A stretch of DNA of 37,074 nt from DATEZO01 sp035255485 (GCA_035255485.1 DATEZO010000086.1:1-37074); one strand, 5' to 3'; shown: positions 1 to 8,597, counted from the stretch's first letter. Numbers and translations: made by a program. The notes: generated from the sequence alone by a model not told the origin.

Positions 1-296
1 GATTGCAGGGCCAGTTCACGGATACGCTGCAAGTTGTTGGCAACTTCGCCCAGTGCGCCTTCAGCGGTTTGCGCCAGGGAGATACCGTCATTGGCGTTAC
101 GTGCAGCCTGGTTGAAACCGCGAATCTGCGATGTCATCCGATCCGAGATCGCAAGGCCGGCAGCGTCGTCCTTGGCGCTGTTGATGCGCAGGCCGGAAGA
201 CAAGCGCTGCAATGCATTGGTAAGGCCCGACTGGGATGTCGTCAGGTTACGTTGGGCGTTCAGTGACGCGACGTTGGTGTTGATAAATGCAGCCAT
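1..296 (-). CDS. fliC: flagellin, N-terminal part (gene runs off the window)
   Basis: This is the first 98 residues of a flagellin, the structural subunit of the flagellar filament, which is exported by the flagellar type III apparatus. The reverse-strand reading begins MAAFINTNVASLNAQRNL and continues with SSGLRINSAKDDAAGLAISD. This is the conserved D0/D1 N-terminal helical region of bacterial flagellins, which packs into the filament core and carries the export and polymerisation determinants. The start at 296 is supported by an AGGAGA ribosome binding site a few bases upstream (about 302-308). The 3' part lies outside the window, so total length and the variable domain cannot be judged. 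A sigma28-type promoter lies about 100 bases upstream, so this is probably a late-class flagellar gene. Family assignment is secure; the symbol fliC rather than a paralogue name is convention. Confidence 0.95.
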   Translation of the reverse strand, partial: MAAFINTNVASLNAQRNLTTSQSGLTNALQRLSSGLRINSAKDDAAGLAISDRMTSQIRGFNQAARNANDGISLAQTAEGALGEVANNLQRIRELALQ

Positions 297-393
297 GTTA
301 GTTCTCCTAAATTTACTGGGGGCCGAATGATCCGGCTTAAGTCTTTCAACTTTGGTCCGCCCCAGTCGGGCATTTGAACCGCTGTTGTTTTCT

Positions 394-420
394 TTATCGG
401 ACAGGACTGGAAAAAGTTTA
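394..420 (-). promoter_or_regulatory. sigma28 (FliA) promoter of the flagellin gene
   Basis: Read on the minus strand, TAAACTTT (413-420) is followed by 11 bases and then TCCGATAA (394-401). The established FliA consensus is TAAAGTTT-N11-GCCGATAA, so spacing is exact and only one base differs in each box. It points at the flagellin start at 296, giving a predicted leader of roughly 90 nt. The match is seen directly; use by FliA is inference. Confidence 0.85.
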
Positions 421-925
421 GCGTTTTGTTTGCCTGATTTTTTCCGGTCCTGCCTGATCCTAAGCCAGGCACTTGCTTCTTCGGACGGATCGGGGAAAAC
501 CTTAGCGGCAAAAAAACCCTTTCTTTTTCAAGAAGAGGAAATGACTTTTTTGCTATCGGGTTGACGGTGGCGGATGGGTGGGGCGAGGTTGCGCCGCATT
601 TTGCAAAGCCAAGCCGGGCAAGGCTTGCGGCGGAGTAGCAGGCACCAGGCAAGGGCAGTGTGTCGGGCAGATGAGGTTTTCTTGCGGGCCGTTGGCGGTG
701 ATTTGTCTGGCATGGAACGCGCCTTTAAAAAAGATGCCCTAAAGAAATAAATAATGGTGCCGTTAAGGCCGGCCTGCGTCCGATGGCGGCTGTTTCTGGT
801 GGCCTGGAGCAGCGCGAAGCATGTGCCGTACCATCCCGGTTGCACTGTAATCCTTGGGCAAGAGCGATGCCTGCAGCTTTTTCCGGCAACTGTGCGTCTT
901 CAAGGGACGTCATGATCGGGCAGGG

Positions 926-1100
926 GAAATAAAACTCCTGTCGTTCCCCCTCAGCGGTGTTACTACCGCCGCAAAGACACTGGGTTCCCGCTACCAGCAC
1001 GCGGGAACGGCACGCCTGTGGTAGCTCCCCACGCAGGCTGGCAATCGACCCGTAGCCGAGGTACCCAATGGGTCGTTACGTAGCTCGGCTCAATATTGGG
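926..1100. repeat. hairpin-rich intergenic stretch containing a palindromic repeat copy
   Basis: Between the flagellin promoter and the cyclase gene (about 420-1347) no credible gene is seen, but 926-1100 is packed with inverted repeats. The clearest is GTTCCCGC (984-991), a nine-base loop, and GCGGGAAC (1001-1008). Others are AGCCGAGGTAC (1054-1064) with GTAGCTCGGCT (1080-1090, one mismatch), and CGACCC (1046-1051) with GGGTCG (1070-1075). The GTTCCCGC element followed by CACGCCTGTG resembles the element at 3095-3133, so part of this is a dispersed repeat. Whether the rest is a structured RNA or decayed repeats cannot be told by eye. Confidence 0.6.
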
Positions 1101-1347
1101 GAGTATAAGAAAAAATATGGCAATATGCGCAATGAAAATGCGGCTTTTTAAAAATACTTATCAGAGTATATTCAAGGCCGCAATTGGTCGCTGATGCGCG
1201 AATGGCATGCTGAAACGCTTGCGGAATGTGCGCTTGTCCGTGCAGCGATGAGGCCGCCGCTTTGTCGCACCCTGTGCCGCCAGCGTTCCCTTGCAATGCA
1301 AGGCAGGATGCCCGTGCCTTGCGCCGGCGATTATGCCGGGCTGAATC

Positions 1348-2943
1348 TCACTCTGCTGCAATCACGCGGTTCTTGCCGGCGCGCTTGGCCTTGTACAGGG
1401 CTTCGTCCGCGCGCTTGATCAGCGCCGCCTGATCTTCCTGCGGCCCGCGCAAGGCGACACCGGCGCTGAAGGTAATCAGCAGGCGCTCGTGGTTGTGCAT
1501 GAAGATGCGCTTGGTCAGCTCCCGTTGCAACCGGGTGATGGTCTGTTTTGCTTCTTCCAGTGGCGTATCCGGCAGCACGATCAGGAATTCTTCGCCACCG
1601 AAGCGGGCAATGACATCCATCGTGCGCAGCGTGTCCTTGATGACGCGCACCAGGTGGATCAGGACTTCATCGCCGGCGGTGTGGCCATAAGTGTCGTTCA
1701 GGCGCTTGAAATCATCCAGGTCCAGCATTGCCACGCACAGCGGCGTATTGCGCCGTTCCGCGCGCGCCAGCTCGCGTTCGAACACATCGTCGAGTCCGCG
1801 CCGGTTCAGGCTGCCGGTGAGCTGGTCTTCGCGCACCAGTTCGCTCATCTGTTCCAGCCGGGTTTCGAGGTCGTGAATGCGCGCTTCGGTCTGCTGCACG
1901 TCTTGCCGCGCCGAGATCATTTCATCGCGCGAGCGCAATGCTTCGGTCTGCGTGGCTTTGGTGTCGTGCATGACGTCCTCGAGTATACGGTTGAGCGCGT
2001 CGATGTCCCTGGCCTGGCTGATGTCGCGGGAATACTTGTCGATTTTCTGATGGTAGTCGCCGGTCGTTGTCGCCACCGCGCTGAGCCGATCGATAAAGGT
2101 GATCATCATGTTCTTCACCGTGACTTTCGCTTCGGTGAGGCTGTGCCTGAGTATGCCCTGCTTGTAGATGACTTCCTTGAGGCTGCGCGTCGCGTCCTTT
2201 AATGCGCTGTGACTGATCGGCCCGGCCAGCAGATTTTGCACGCCGGCGATCTGGCCGCCCAGCCATGATTCGTCGTCGAGCAATTCGCTGATGTTTTCCA
2301 GCAGCAGCTTGAACAGGCGCAGCAGCAGTTCATGCTCTTCTGCCATGTCGCCGCTTTTCAATTCGATCTTGAAGCACAGCTGCTTGAGGCGGGCGGCGAC
2401 ATCGGCGAGCGCTTCCTCGGTTTGCGCATCCTTGATCGAGGCGCCGAGCGCTTCGGATTCGGCGGCAAGCTCGGGCGCGCCTTGCAATAGCGATGCAACG
2501 GCAAGCGTCAGCGTGCGCGCCAGCAAATCGCGCAGCACGCGTGCTTGCGCACTGTCGGACGGCGATTCTGCCTTGGCGCCGGGTTGCGGAACGGCCTCCT
2601 TCGCTGTTGGCGTAGTGGTGAAGATGCCTGCCGTTACCGGCTTGAGGCGCTGGTCGGTCAGCTGATTGAGAGTGTTGCTGTAGTCATGCCAATCGCGCGT
2701 GGCCAATGCGCGATTGAAGCGCACGCCGAAATCGCCGATATCGCCGGGAATGCCCGCAATATTGGCGGCGAACCTGGTCAGCACGCTTTCGGCATTGAGG
2801 TGGGCGGAAGTGCCGGCGATTTCATCGTAGATATCGCGATAGGCGTCCGGCGTAGGGGCGATGCGGCGAGTGGCCAGGCGGCGAAAGGCTTCGCGGGCGA
2901 TATCCGCGGGGTTTTGCTGCGGCGGTTGTTGTTGTTTGCTCAT
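1348..2943 (-). CDS. diguanylate cyclase (GGDEF) with long helical N-terminal region
   Basis: Predicted to make cyclic di-GMP from two GTP. The C-terminal third (about residues 370-531) is a GGDEF domain with the metal/substrate segment MLDLDDFKRLNDTYGH (about 406-421), an intact GGEEF signature (449-453) and an RTMD allosteric I-site (440-443) five residues before it. It is therefore probably active and product-inhibited. Residues 1-370 contain no recognised sensor domain or membrane segment. They start with a polyglutamine/proline stretch and are otherwise mostly helical, with a coiled coil at about 335-370. The start chosen is ATG 2943, preceded by GGAAG. An in-frame ATG at 2958 has no visible ribosome binding site. 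It sits upstream of the flagellin gene in the same orientation, consistent with, but not proof of, a role in the motility/biofilm switch. The input signal is unknown. Confidence 0.9.
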   Translation of the reverse strand: MSKQQQPPQQNPADIAREAFRRLATRRIAPTPDAYRDIYDEIAGTSAHLNAESVLTRFAANIAGIPGDIGDFGVRFNRALATRDWHDYSNTLNQLTDQRLKPVTAGIFTTTPTAKEAVPQPGAKAESPSDSAQARVLRDLLARTLTLAVASLLQGAPELAAESEALGASIKDAQTEEALADVAARLKQLCFKIELKSGDMAEEHELLLRLFKLLLENISELLDDESWLGGQIAGVQNLLAGPISHSALKDATRSLKEVIYKQGILRHSLTEAKVTVKNMMITFIDRLSAVATTTGDYHQKIDKYSRDISQARDIDALNRILEDVMHDTKATQTEALRSRDEMISARQDVQQTEARIHDLETRLEQMSELVREDQLTGSLNRRGLDDVFERELARAERRNTPLCVAMLDLDDFKRLNDTYGHTAGDEVLIHLVRVIKDTLRTMDVIARFGGEEFLIVLPDTPLEEAKQTITRLQRELTKRIFMHNHERLLITFSAGVALRGPQEDQAALIKRADEALYKAKRAGKNRVIAAE

Positions 2944-3094
2944 GGCGGCATCTTCCATCCCGAAGCGAATTTGAATTCAATGCCACTATGTTATGCCTAT
3001 CGAATAACGGGGAAGGGATAATTAACGGCAATAATTCTTGCTACTTTAGGGTTTCGATAAAATATTTTCAATAATTCCGGAAAATAAACCTGCT

Positions 3095-3133
3095 GTCGTT
3101 CCCGCAGGTTGGTAGCGGGAACGACACGCCTGT
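3095..3133. repeat. palindromic intergenic repeat, GTCGTTCCCGC type
   Basis: GTCGTTCCCGC (3095-3105), a nine-base loop, and GCGGGAACGAC (3115-3125) form a perfect 11-bp stem, followed by ACGCCTGTG (3126-3134). A related copy lies at 984-1020 (same stem core and CACGCCTGTG tail) and a decayed one at 29981-30013. It lies just after the stop of the response-regulator gene (3155, minus strand), so it may also act as a transcript 3' end, although there is no clear T run. Confidence 0.7.
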
Positions 3134-3154
3134 GCCGAATCAATCAGTCTTGCC

Positions 3155-3805
3155 CTAATCTTCCACCAGGCGATTTTTAATGGCGTAATGCGTCAGCTCG
3201 GCATTGTGCCTTAATTTCATTTTTTGCAGCAGGCGGGATCGATACATGCTGATGGTTTTGACAGACAGCGCAAGTTCCAGGGCGATATCGCTGACGGTCT
3301 TACCGGAAGCGATCATGATCAAAGTTTGGTATTCACGGTCCGACAACGTCTCGTGCGGGGGGGTGTTGCGGTCGTCGCCAATCTGGTTTGCCAATTCCTG
3401 CGCCAGCGATGCACTGATATATTTGCGCCCGGCCGCGACCTGGCGGATCGCATCGACCAGTTCGCCCGGCGCACTTTGCTTGTTCAGATAGCCGGCCGCG
3501 CCGGCTTTCAGAGAGCGGATCGCATACTGGTCTTCGCGATGCATCGATAGCATGAGAACGGCGATACCCGGAAATTCCTTTTTCAACTGCTTCAAGATTT
3601 CGATGCCGTTCCGGTCCGGCATCGAAATATCCAGCAGCAGCACATCGCAATGTCCGTTGCGGACCAGTTTGATTGCATCGACGCCGTTTTCGGCATCGCC
3701 GGCAACAACAATATCCTTTGTGTCCGCCAGGATTTGCTTCAGCCCTTCCCTGACGATGGCATGATCGTCGGCAATCAGGACCTGGATTGTTTCTCTTGCT
3801 GTCAT
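3155..3805 (-). CDS. NarL/FixJ-type two-component response regulator
   Basis: A 216-residue DNA-binding regulator. The receiver domain (about 1-125) has the acidic pair D13/D14, phosphoacceptor D59 (in LLLDISMP) and the conserved K109 (GYLNKQ). The LuxR-type helix-turn-helix (about 150-212) reads LSDREYQTLIMIASGKTVSD and continues with VKTISMYRSRLLQKM. The length is typical of the NarL/FixJ family. The gene starts 38 bases after the stop of the kinase gene at 3844-5280 on the same strand, so the two are very probably co-transcribed partners. The start codon at 3805 (MTARETIQVLIADDH) fits the family N-terminus. Target genes are not evident; the nearby cyclase and flagellin genes are possible but unsupported candidates. 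It resembles the RhpR/UvrY-like group but no specific name is justified. Confidence 0.93.
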   Translation of the reverse strand: MTARETIQVLIADDHAIVREGLKQILADTKDIVVAGDAENGVDAIKLVRNGHCDVLLLDISMPDRNGIEILKQLKKEFPGIAVLMLSMHREDQYAIRSLKAGAAGYLNKQSAPGELVDAIRQVAAGRKYISASLAQELANQIGDDRNTPPHETLSDREYQTLIMIASGKTVSDIALELALSVKTISMYRSRLLQKMKLRHNAELTHYAIKNRLVED

Positions 3806-3843
3806 GGTATCCGGTTGAAAACTCTATTTCGCAGTGCGCGTCA

Positions 3844-5280
3844 TCATGCGGTTGGCAACGGCAGCTTGATTGCCACGGCGGTGCCGCCTTCGGGCAGGGG
3901 GCCGATTGAAAAGCGGCCGCCAAGCGCGCTGGCGCGCTCCATCATGCCACGAATACCGAATGATTTCGGTTTCAGGCGATCAACTGGCGTGATGCCGCAT
4001 CCATTGTCCGTGATTTCAAGATGCAGATTACGGTTAGTGCGGACCAGTCGCACGATGACACTATCGGCCTGCGCATGTTTTGCGACATTGGTCAGCGTTT
4101 CCTGGAAAATCCGGAAGAGGGCGGTCGCCTTGTCGAGATCCAGTTCAATGTCTTTTTTGTTGGACGAAAATAGACATGGAATACCGGTCTGCTTCTCAAA
4201 CTCTTTGATTTGCCACTCGATCGCCGCTGCCAGGCCGAAATCCAGCATGCCAGGGCGCAGATCGCCGGCAATCCGGTGTGTGGCTTCAATGGTGCGGTCA
4301 ACCAGCGCGTTAACATAGCCAGCTTTTTCCGCCAATTCGGGTTCACTGGCAGGCAAGCGCCGCGTCAACAGTGCCAGCGCCATTTTGATGGCAGTCAGAT
4401 TGCCGCCGAGATCATCATGGATTTCGCGGGCGATGCGCGTGCGTTCCTGCTCCTTGACGGTTTCAATGTGCGCCGACAATTCTGCCAACTGCGTCCTGGA
4501 GCGCTTGATTTCCGCTTCTTCCAGCTTGCTCTGGGTGATGTTGGTCATGATCCCGTCCCATTGCAGGCTGCCATCGGCCAGTACGCGCGGGGTGGAACGC
4601 AGATTGATCCATTTGATATCTTTCCAGGCTTCAATCCAGACCCGGCCTTCCCAGTTCCAACTTTTCATGGAGTCAATCGAGGACGCCATGGAATCCTTGT
4701 ACGAGGGGCGGTCCTCCGGCAGGATAAGGGCCAAAAACAGGGATGGGTCAGCGCGCAACTGCTCCACCGTCACGCCAAGCAAGGCAGGACAACCTTCGCT
4801 CAAATAAGGAAAAGCAATGCTGCCGTCGGCTCGCCGCAGAAACTGATACACCAGTCCGGGGCTGCTGGCGGCAATGGCGCGAAAGCGCGATTCACTATCA
4901 AACAGCGCCTCGGCTGATGCACGCTGCGAACTGATATCGTTGCCGATCGCGATAAATACCGGATGTGAGGATAGTTGGCATTGCAGGAAGCGGAATTCGA
5001 TCGGGTAGGTGCTGCCGTCCTTGCGGGTGTGTATCGCCTCCAGCGCGATCTGCGTCGTCAGCCCGGTACGCAGGAGGCGCAATGCCTGTTCCAGGCTTTC
5101 CATCGTGAGCGACTTTGCGATTTCGATCAGGGTCTTGCCGATCAGTTCATCTTCACTGTACTGCAAGTTTGCACATGCCGACCGGTTGACATGGAAAAAA
5201 TGCAATGTGCTGCAATCGATAATGTAGATTTCGCTAAACGAGCCCTGCATGACAACGGATAGCCATTCCGTTTCCATCAT
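3844..5280 (-). CDS. soluble PAS-PAS HisKA_3 sensor histidine kinase
   Basis: A 478-residue NarX-type histidine kinase without a signal peptide or membrane segment, hence a predicted cytoplasmic sensor. Two PAS regions (about 8-120 and 128-255) precede the dimerisation/phosphoacceptor domain, where the motif REIHDDLGG places the phosphorylated histidine at H288. The ATPase part has the N-box FQETLTNVAKHA (about 392-403), the G1 box DNGCG (425-429) and FGIRGMMERA (441-450). It is upstream of, and 38 bases from, the response regulator ending at 3155, its likely cognate partner. A GAGAGGA box lies about a dozen bases before the paired ATG codons at 5280/5277. The ligand of the PAS domains is unknown; no haem- or flavin-binding signature was recognised. 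The kinase core is close in sequence to the orphan kinase at 14588-16789, which shares the KPKSFG segment after the G1 box. Confidence 0.92.
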   Translation of the reverse strand: MMETEWLSVVMQGSFSEIYIIDCSTLHFFHVNRSACANLQYSEDELIGKTLIEIAKSLTMESLEQALRLLRTGLTTQIALEAIHTRKDGSTYPIEFRFLQCQLSSHPVFIAIGNDISSQRASAEALFDSESRFRAIAASSPGLVYQFLRRADGSIAFPYLSEGCPALLGVTVEQLRADPSLFLALILPEDRPSYKDSMASSIDSMKSWNWEGRVWIEAWKDIKWINLRSTPRVLADGSLQWDGIMTNITQSKLEEAEIKRSRTQLAELSAHIETVKEQERTRIAREIHDDLGGNLTAIKMALALLTRRLPASEPELAEKAGYVNALVDRTIEATHRIAGDLRPGMLDFGLAAAIEWQIKEFEKQTGIPCLFSSNKKDIELDLDKATALFRIFQETLTNVAKHAQADSVIVRLVRTNRNLHLEITDNGCGITPVDRLKPKSFGIRGMMERASALGGRFSIGPLPEGGTAVAIKLPLPTA

Positions 5281-5456
5281 GTCGATTCATGTCCTCTCGG
5301 GAATTGATATGCCGTTTCCGGCGTAATGCGTGCGCCGCTATTGTGCCTCAAGTCTGGCAACGTTCAACAGAGGCTGCAACGAAAAAGAGCGATTGCCCGA
5401 CCCGTTCCCGGTTCAGAGATCGATTCAACATGCATTGCATGTCAATATGACACACT

Positions 5457-5879
5457 TCATCTGCCGGTACATTCGCCCCAGACGCCAAAGTGCATGGGAG
5501 CAACATGGGTGTTGAAGTGAATTTTCAATGTAGTCAATTCAATGGTGACATCGGGAGGAAACCCTTTGCGGTTCCCGCGCTCGTCAATTATGAGTCCTTC
5601 CAGATATCTTTCGCACTGCATCGGCCATTTCCATAATTCGGCGATTCTATTGGTCACGCGCGGAAACTGCTGCGCCAAAGCGAGCGGACGCGCTTCCAGG
5701 GGCAGTTTTGTCAGCCATTGAAATGTTTCTCTTGTTAACGTGGAAACACGTTGCGGTTCCATCCGATGATATTGATCGCTCTGCTCATTCCACTCTACCA
5801 GCGGAGCCGGTGGAGCGTCTTTTCCCACTGCGCTCCTGGCTTCTTCAATCGTCACTTTTTCAAACGGAATGTCTTCCAT
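5457..5879 (-). CDS. conserved hypothetical protein
   Basis: About 140 residues; function not recognised. The central stretch FPRVTNRIAELWKWP, the nearby ERYLEGLIIDERG and the following GFPPDVTIEL give an amphipathic-helix pattern of the kind seen in small conserved unknowns of Burkholderiales (family memory, not a search). There is no signal peptide or membrane segment. The start at 5879 (MEDIPFEKV) is preferred because GGAG lies six bases before the ATG. An in-frame TTG at 5912 would add 11 residues (MAENIYLPEIL) but has no ribosome binding site. The gene is alone, between the kinase start and a 760-base gene-poor gap. A real gene is likely given its codon use and ribosome binding site. Confidence 0.7.
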   Translation of the reverse strand: MEDIPFEKVTIEEARSAVGKDAPPAPLVEWNEQSDQYHRMEPQRVSTLTRETFQWLTKLPLEARPLALAQQFPRVTNRIAELWKWPMQCERYLEGLIIDERGNRKGFPPDVTIELTTLKIHFNTHVAPMHFGVWGECTGR

Positions 5880-6640
5880 CAGAATCTCCGGCAAGTAAAT
5901 ATTCTCAGCCAATAAAAAACACTGGCTTTAACACAGTGTCATGGAATCAAGCGGCTGCTTATCAAGAAAGGCAAAACAATAGTCCGGATACATATGATGT
6001 TTCTGCAGGCTATTGAAAAGCAAGAGCCAATTCCATTAATCATGAAATCATGCTGACTTGTGTGCAGTTATTTAAGTAAATTTGTATGTAAGCAATGAAT
6101 TGTAAAATAATTAATTTTAAAAGCAATGCTCATTTTTCATGAATATTGACCTGAAGGTCTTTGGCGCAAGGCCTTGATCAAGATTGTTATCTGGAAACGG
6201 ATTCGCTTTATACGCTACTTGAACTTGTACGTGGACGCCCTGTTTTACCAGGCATCAATGCCAATACGCGTAATATTCCAAAGGACATGGAGGCCGGCTT
6301 TTTGATATTTGACAAAGCCACGCGAAGTTGGCGCATTGATGGAAACATCGCTTGCGTGGAATACGGATGCGCACGTTCCTTGAGAATTAAAATGGTGCAT
6401 ATTGGCCGCACATGCATATGCCGCTTTGGCAATAAGTCAATTAAGTCAGTTTACTGAAAAAATGATGCTAAGGATGCGCACGGGAATAGCTTGCATGTTT
6501 TTGCTGGCCATGGCGGACGTGCTGCTGCGCTATCCGCCACTTGCGGTGTTCGCACCCGCACTGCGGCGAGGCGGACGTCTTCTGTCCTATCCCGCTACGG
6601 CTGCCAGCATGCATCATTTATCCCTGCTCGGGCTCTGAAC
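5880..6640. other. gene-poor, A+T-rich gap
   Basis: No convincing gene. An open frame at 6161-6457 (plus, TTG start) lacks a ribosome binding site and recognisable content. The frame of the downstream transporter stays open from ATG 6491, but residues coded by 6491-6640 are rich in Arg, Cys and Ala and unlike the family. The stretch 6050-6150 is very A+T-rich and may hold promoters; no specific site is claimed. Confidence 0.5.
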
Positions 6641-7918
6641 GTGGAAGCGGCTTCCCGGAGGCGTGAAGAATCATGGTTCAAAAAGCTGGGCCCTGGACTT
6701 ATTACGGGCGCTGCCGACGATGATCCAAGCGGAATTGCGACTTATTCGCAAGCTGGGGCACAGTTCGGCTTTAACATGCTGTGGACGGTTCTGTTTACCT
6801 ACCCTTTGATGGTCGGCATCCAGGTAATCAGTGCCAGAATCGGGCGGGTGAGCGGCCATGGACTCGCCACCAACATCCGCCTGCACTACCCGGCATGGCT
6901 GCTGTATGGCGCGGTCGGACTTTTATTGATCGCCAATACGATCAACATTGCGGCCGATATCTCCGCCATGGGTGAAGCATTGAAATTGATCGTTGGCGGC
7001 CCCGCGCAATTATACGCAGTAGCGTTCGGTGTAATATCGTTGCTGCTACAGGTATTTATTCCGTACCGGCGCTATGTTCGCATCCTCAAATGGCTCACAC
7101 TTGCCTTGCTCGCATACGTGGCCACGGTGTTTGTCGTGCACATTCCCTGGGAGCAGGTGCTGGCAAGAGCGCTGGCTCCGCGTTTGTCATGGCATCCAAA
7201 GTACATCACGACCGTCGTGGCGGTATTCGGTACGACGATCAGTCCTTATCTGTTTTTCTGGCAGGCGTCGCAGGAGGTCGAGGATCAACTGGCAGATTCT
7301 CAATCGCAACCATTGATCAAGGCACCTCACCAGGCGAAGGCCAATCTGAGGCGTATCAAGATTGACACGTATATCGGCATGGGTTTTTCGAATCTGGTTG
7401 CCTTTTCCATTATTTTGACAACGGCAGTGACGCTCAACCTGCATGGAATAACGGATATTCAAACCTCGGCGCAAGCGGCAACAGCACTTCGCCCGATTGC
7501 CGGCGAATTTGCATTCATGCTATTTAGCGCGGGCATCATTGGCACCGGATTGCTTGCGATTCCAGTCTTGGCCGGATCATCCGCCTATGCCATGGCAGGA
7601 GCATTCAAATGGAAAAACAGCCTTGAACGCACGCCTATGGAGGCCAAGCGATTCTACGGCATCATTGTCATCTCTACGCTGATTGGCATTGTCCTGGGTT
7701 TCACATCGATTGACCCAATCAAGGCGTTGTACTGGAGTGCTGTCATCAACGGTGTCATTTCCATCCCTATCATGGCCGTAATGATGTTAATGGCGGTGCG
7801 AATTGACATCATGGGACAGTTCGTCATTGCCACCAAGCTCAATCTATTGGGCTGGCTGGCAACGCTGATGATGGCGGGCGTGGTTTTCGCCATGTTATGG
7901 ACCATGATGTCAGGATGA
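6641..7918 (+). CDS. Nramp-related divalent metal transporter with non-canonical metal site
   Basis: An integral membrane protein of the Nramp/SLC11 fold, about 425 residues with roughly eleven hydrophobic segments. The N-terminal LGPGLITGAADDDPSGIA aligns with transmembrane helix 1 of Nramp proteins, but the classical DPGN is DPSG here (residues 28-31). In helix 6 the classical MPH is replaced by SPY (201-203, in FGTTISPYLFFW). Those Asn, Met and His residues contact or select Mn/Fe in classical MntH proteins, so the substrate probably differs. Nramp-related magnesium transporters also lack them, but Mg2+ here is inference. The GTG at 6641 is preferred because it gives the usual short N-terminus before the LGPG motif. 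ATG 6491 would add 50 atypical residues. No regulator is adjacent and no metal-responsive RNA or operator was recognised. Confidence 0.85.
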   Translation: MEAASRRREESWFKKLGPGLITGAADDDPSGIATYSQAGAQFGFNMLWTVLFTYPLMVGIQVISARIGRVSGHGLATNIRLHYPAWLLYGAVGLLLIANTINIAADISAMGEALKLIVGGPAQLYAVAFGVISLLLQVFIPYRRYVRILKWLTLALLAYVATVFVVHIPWEQVLARALAPRLSWHPKYITTVVAVFGTTISPYLFFWQASQEVEDQLADSQSQPLIKAPHQAKANLRRIKIDTYIGMGFSNLVAFSIILTTAVTLNLHGITDIQTSAQAATALRPIAGEFAFMLFSAGIIGTGLLAIPVLAGSSAYAMAGAFKWKNSLERTPMEAKRFYGIIVISTLIGIVLGFTSIDPIKALYWSAVINGVISIPIMAVMMLMAVRIDIMGQFVIATKLNLLGWLATLMMAGVVFAMLWTMMSG

Positions 7919-8283
7919 TTATCAAAAGCGGACATCGTAACGAGCTCGATAGTGTTTCGGTGTCCGGATGCATGCACATATTCTGAATTGTTGGTATGGC
8001 TTATGCATAGTTCAATGCGGTCTTAAATAATTTTGATTGCGATGGCAAATTATTTCCGTAAAGCGCGGTTTTTCCAATCATTCTCTGTTGTCCGGCGCAA
8101 ACCAGGGCAATCTGCCACGAAGATAATCAACCTTCATTCCGCATATGGGAAGCAAATGCTGGAATGTCACATTAATGATTAATTGCATCGGCTGCTTTGG
8201 TTTCCTGCTGGAAGGCTATTTTGGCAGTTAACTTTATAAATGTTCGCATGCTTCTCCAAGTATGAAATGAAGGAGAATCCAGT
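7919..8283. other. non-coding gap before the small-protein cluster
   Basis: No gene seen. The last part (about 8230-8283) precedes a small gene with a strong AAGGAGAA ribosome binding site and must hold its promoter, but no box is clear enough to assign. Confidence 0.4.
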
Positions 8284-8523
8284 ATGGCATTGACGGAAAC
8301 ATTCGGAAAATACCAGCTCCATCTAATTCCGTTTCAGTTATCTGAAACCGGGCAATGGGCGCCCTATTTAATGATTCATAAATTTAATGAAGAAAATCAA
8401 CGTTTCATTTGCGTGCTGGAAAAACATCGTGTTTCCGGAGACGTTACATTTACCAATGCGGATGAAGCGGTTGACGAAGCCAGGCGTGTAGGGAATGCAC
8501 TGATTGCATCCGGCAAGGTATGA
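8284..8523 (+). CDS. small uncharacterised protein, 79 aa
   Basis: Function not recognised. The frame starts with ATG after a strong AAGGAGAATCC ribosome binding site and ends 30 bases before a near-perfect terminator, so it is a self-contained transcription unit. The protein alternates short beta-like stretches (YQLHLIPFQL, APYLMIHKF, RFICVLEKH) and ends in a helix (ADEAVDEARRVGNALIASG). The same order of beta strands then a charged EA-rich helix is seen at the C-terminus of the protein at 8927-9391, suggesting related small folds. There is no signal peptide or membrane segment. It opens the cluster of small genes that extends to 11632. Confidence 0.8.
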   Translation: MALTETFGKYQLHLIPFQLSETGQWAPYLMIHKFNEENQRFICVLEKHRVSGDVTFTNADEAVDEARRVGNALIASGKV

Positions 8524-8552
8524 CGCAAGTTTGTATTTTCCGGCAGAGATCC

Positions 8553-8597
8553 AAAAAGGCTTTTCCTGATTGCGAATCCATCAGGAAAAGCCTTTTT
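8553..8597 (+). terminator. strong rho-independent terminator, probably bidirectional
   Basis: Arms at 8553-8570 and 8580-8597 are perfectly complementary over 18 bases (AAAAAGGCTTTTCCTGAT and its complement) around a nine-base loop. The stem ends in a T tract on both strands. It closes the 79-residue gene ending at 8523. Confidence 0.9.

Noticed and set aside
528..845. Minus-strand frame of 105 codons in the flagellin-cyclase spacer
   Set aside because: Composition is rich in Arg, Pro, Ser and Cys, with no ribosome binding site and no similarity; overlapping frames are equally open.
955..1035. Resemblance to a c-di-GMP (GEMM) riboswitch, because of GCAAAG and GGTAGC pieces near a cyclase gene
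   Set aside because: The pieces are not in the order or pairing of the known aptamer, and on neither strand does a fitting gene start directly downstream.
6161..6457. Open frame of 98 codons before the transporter
   Set aside because: TTG start without a ribosome binding site and no recognisable content. It could be a gene remnant but there is nothing to support it.
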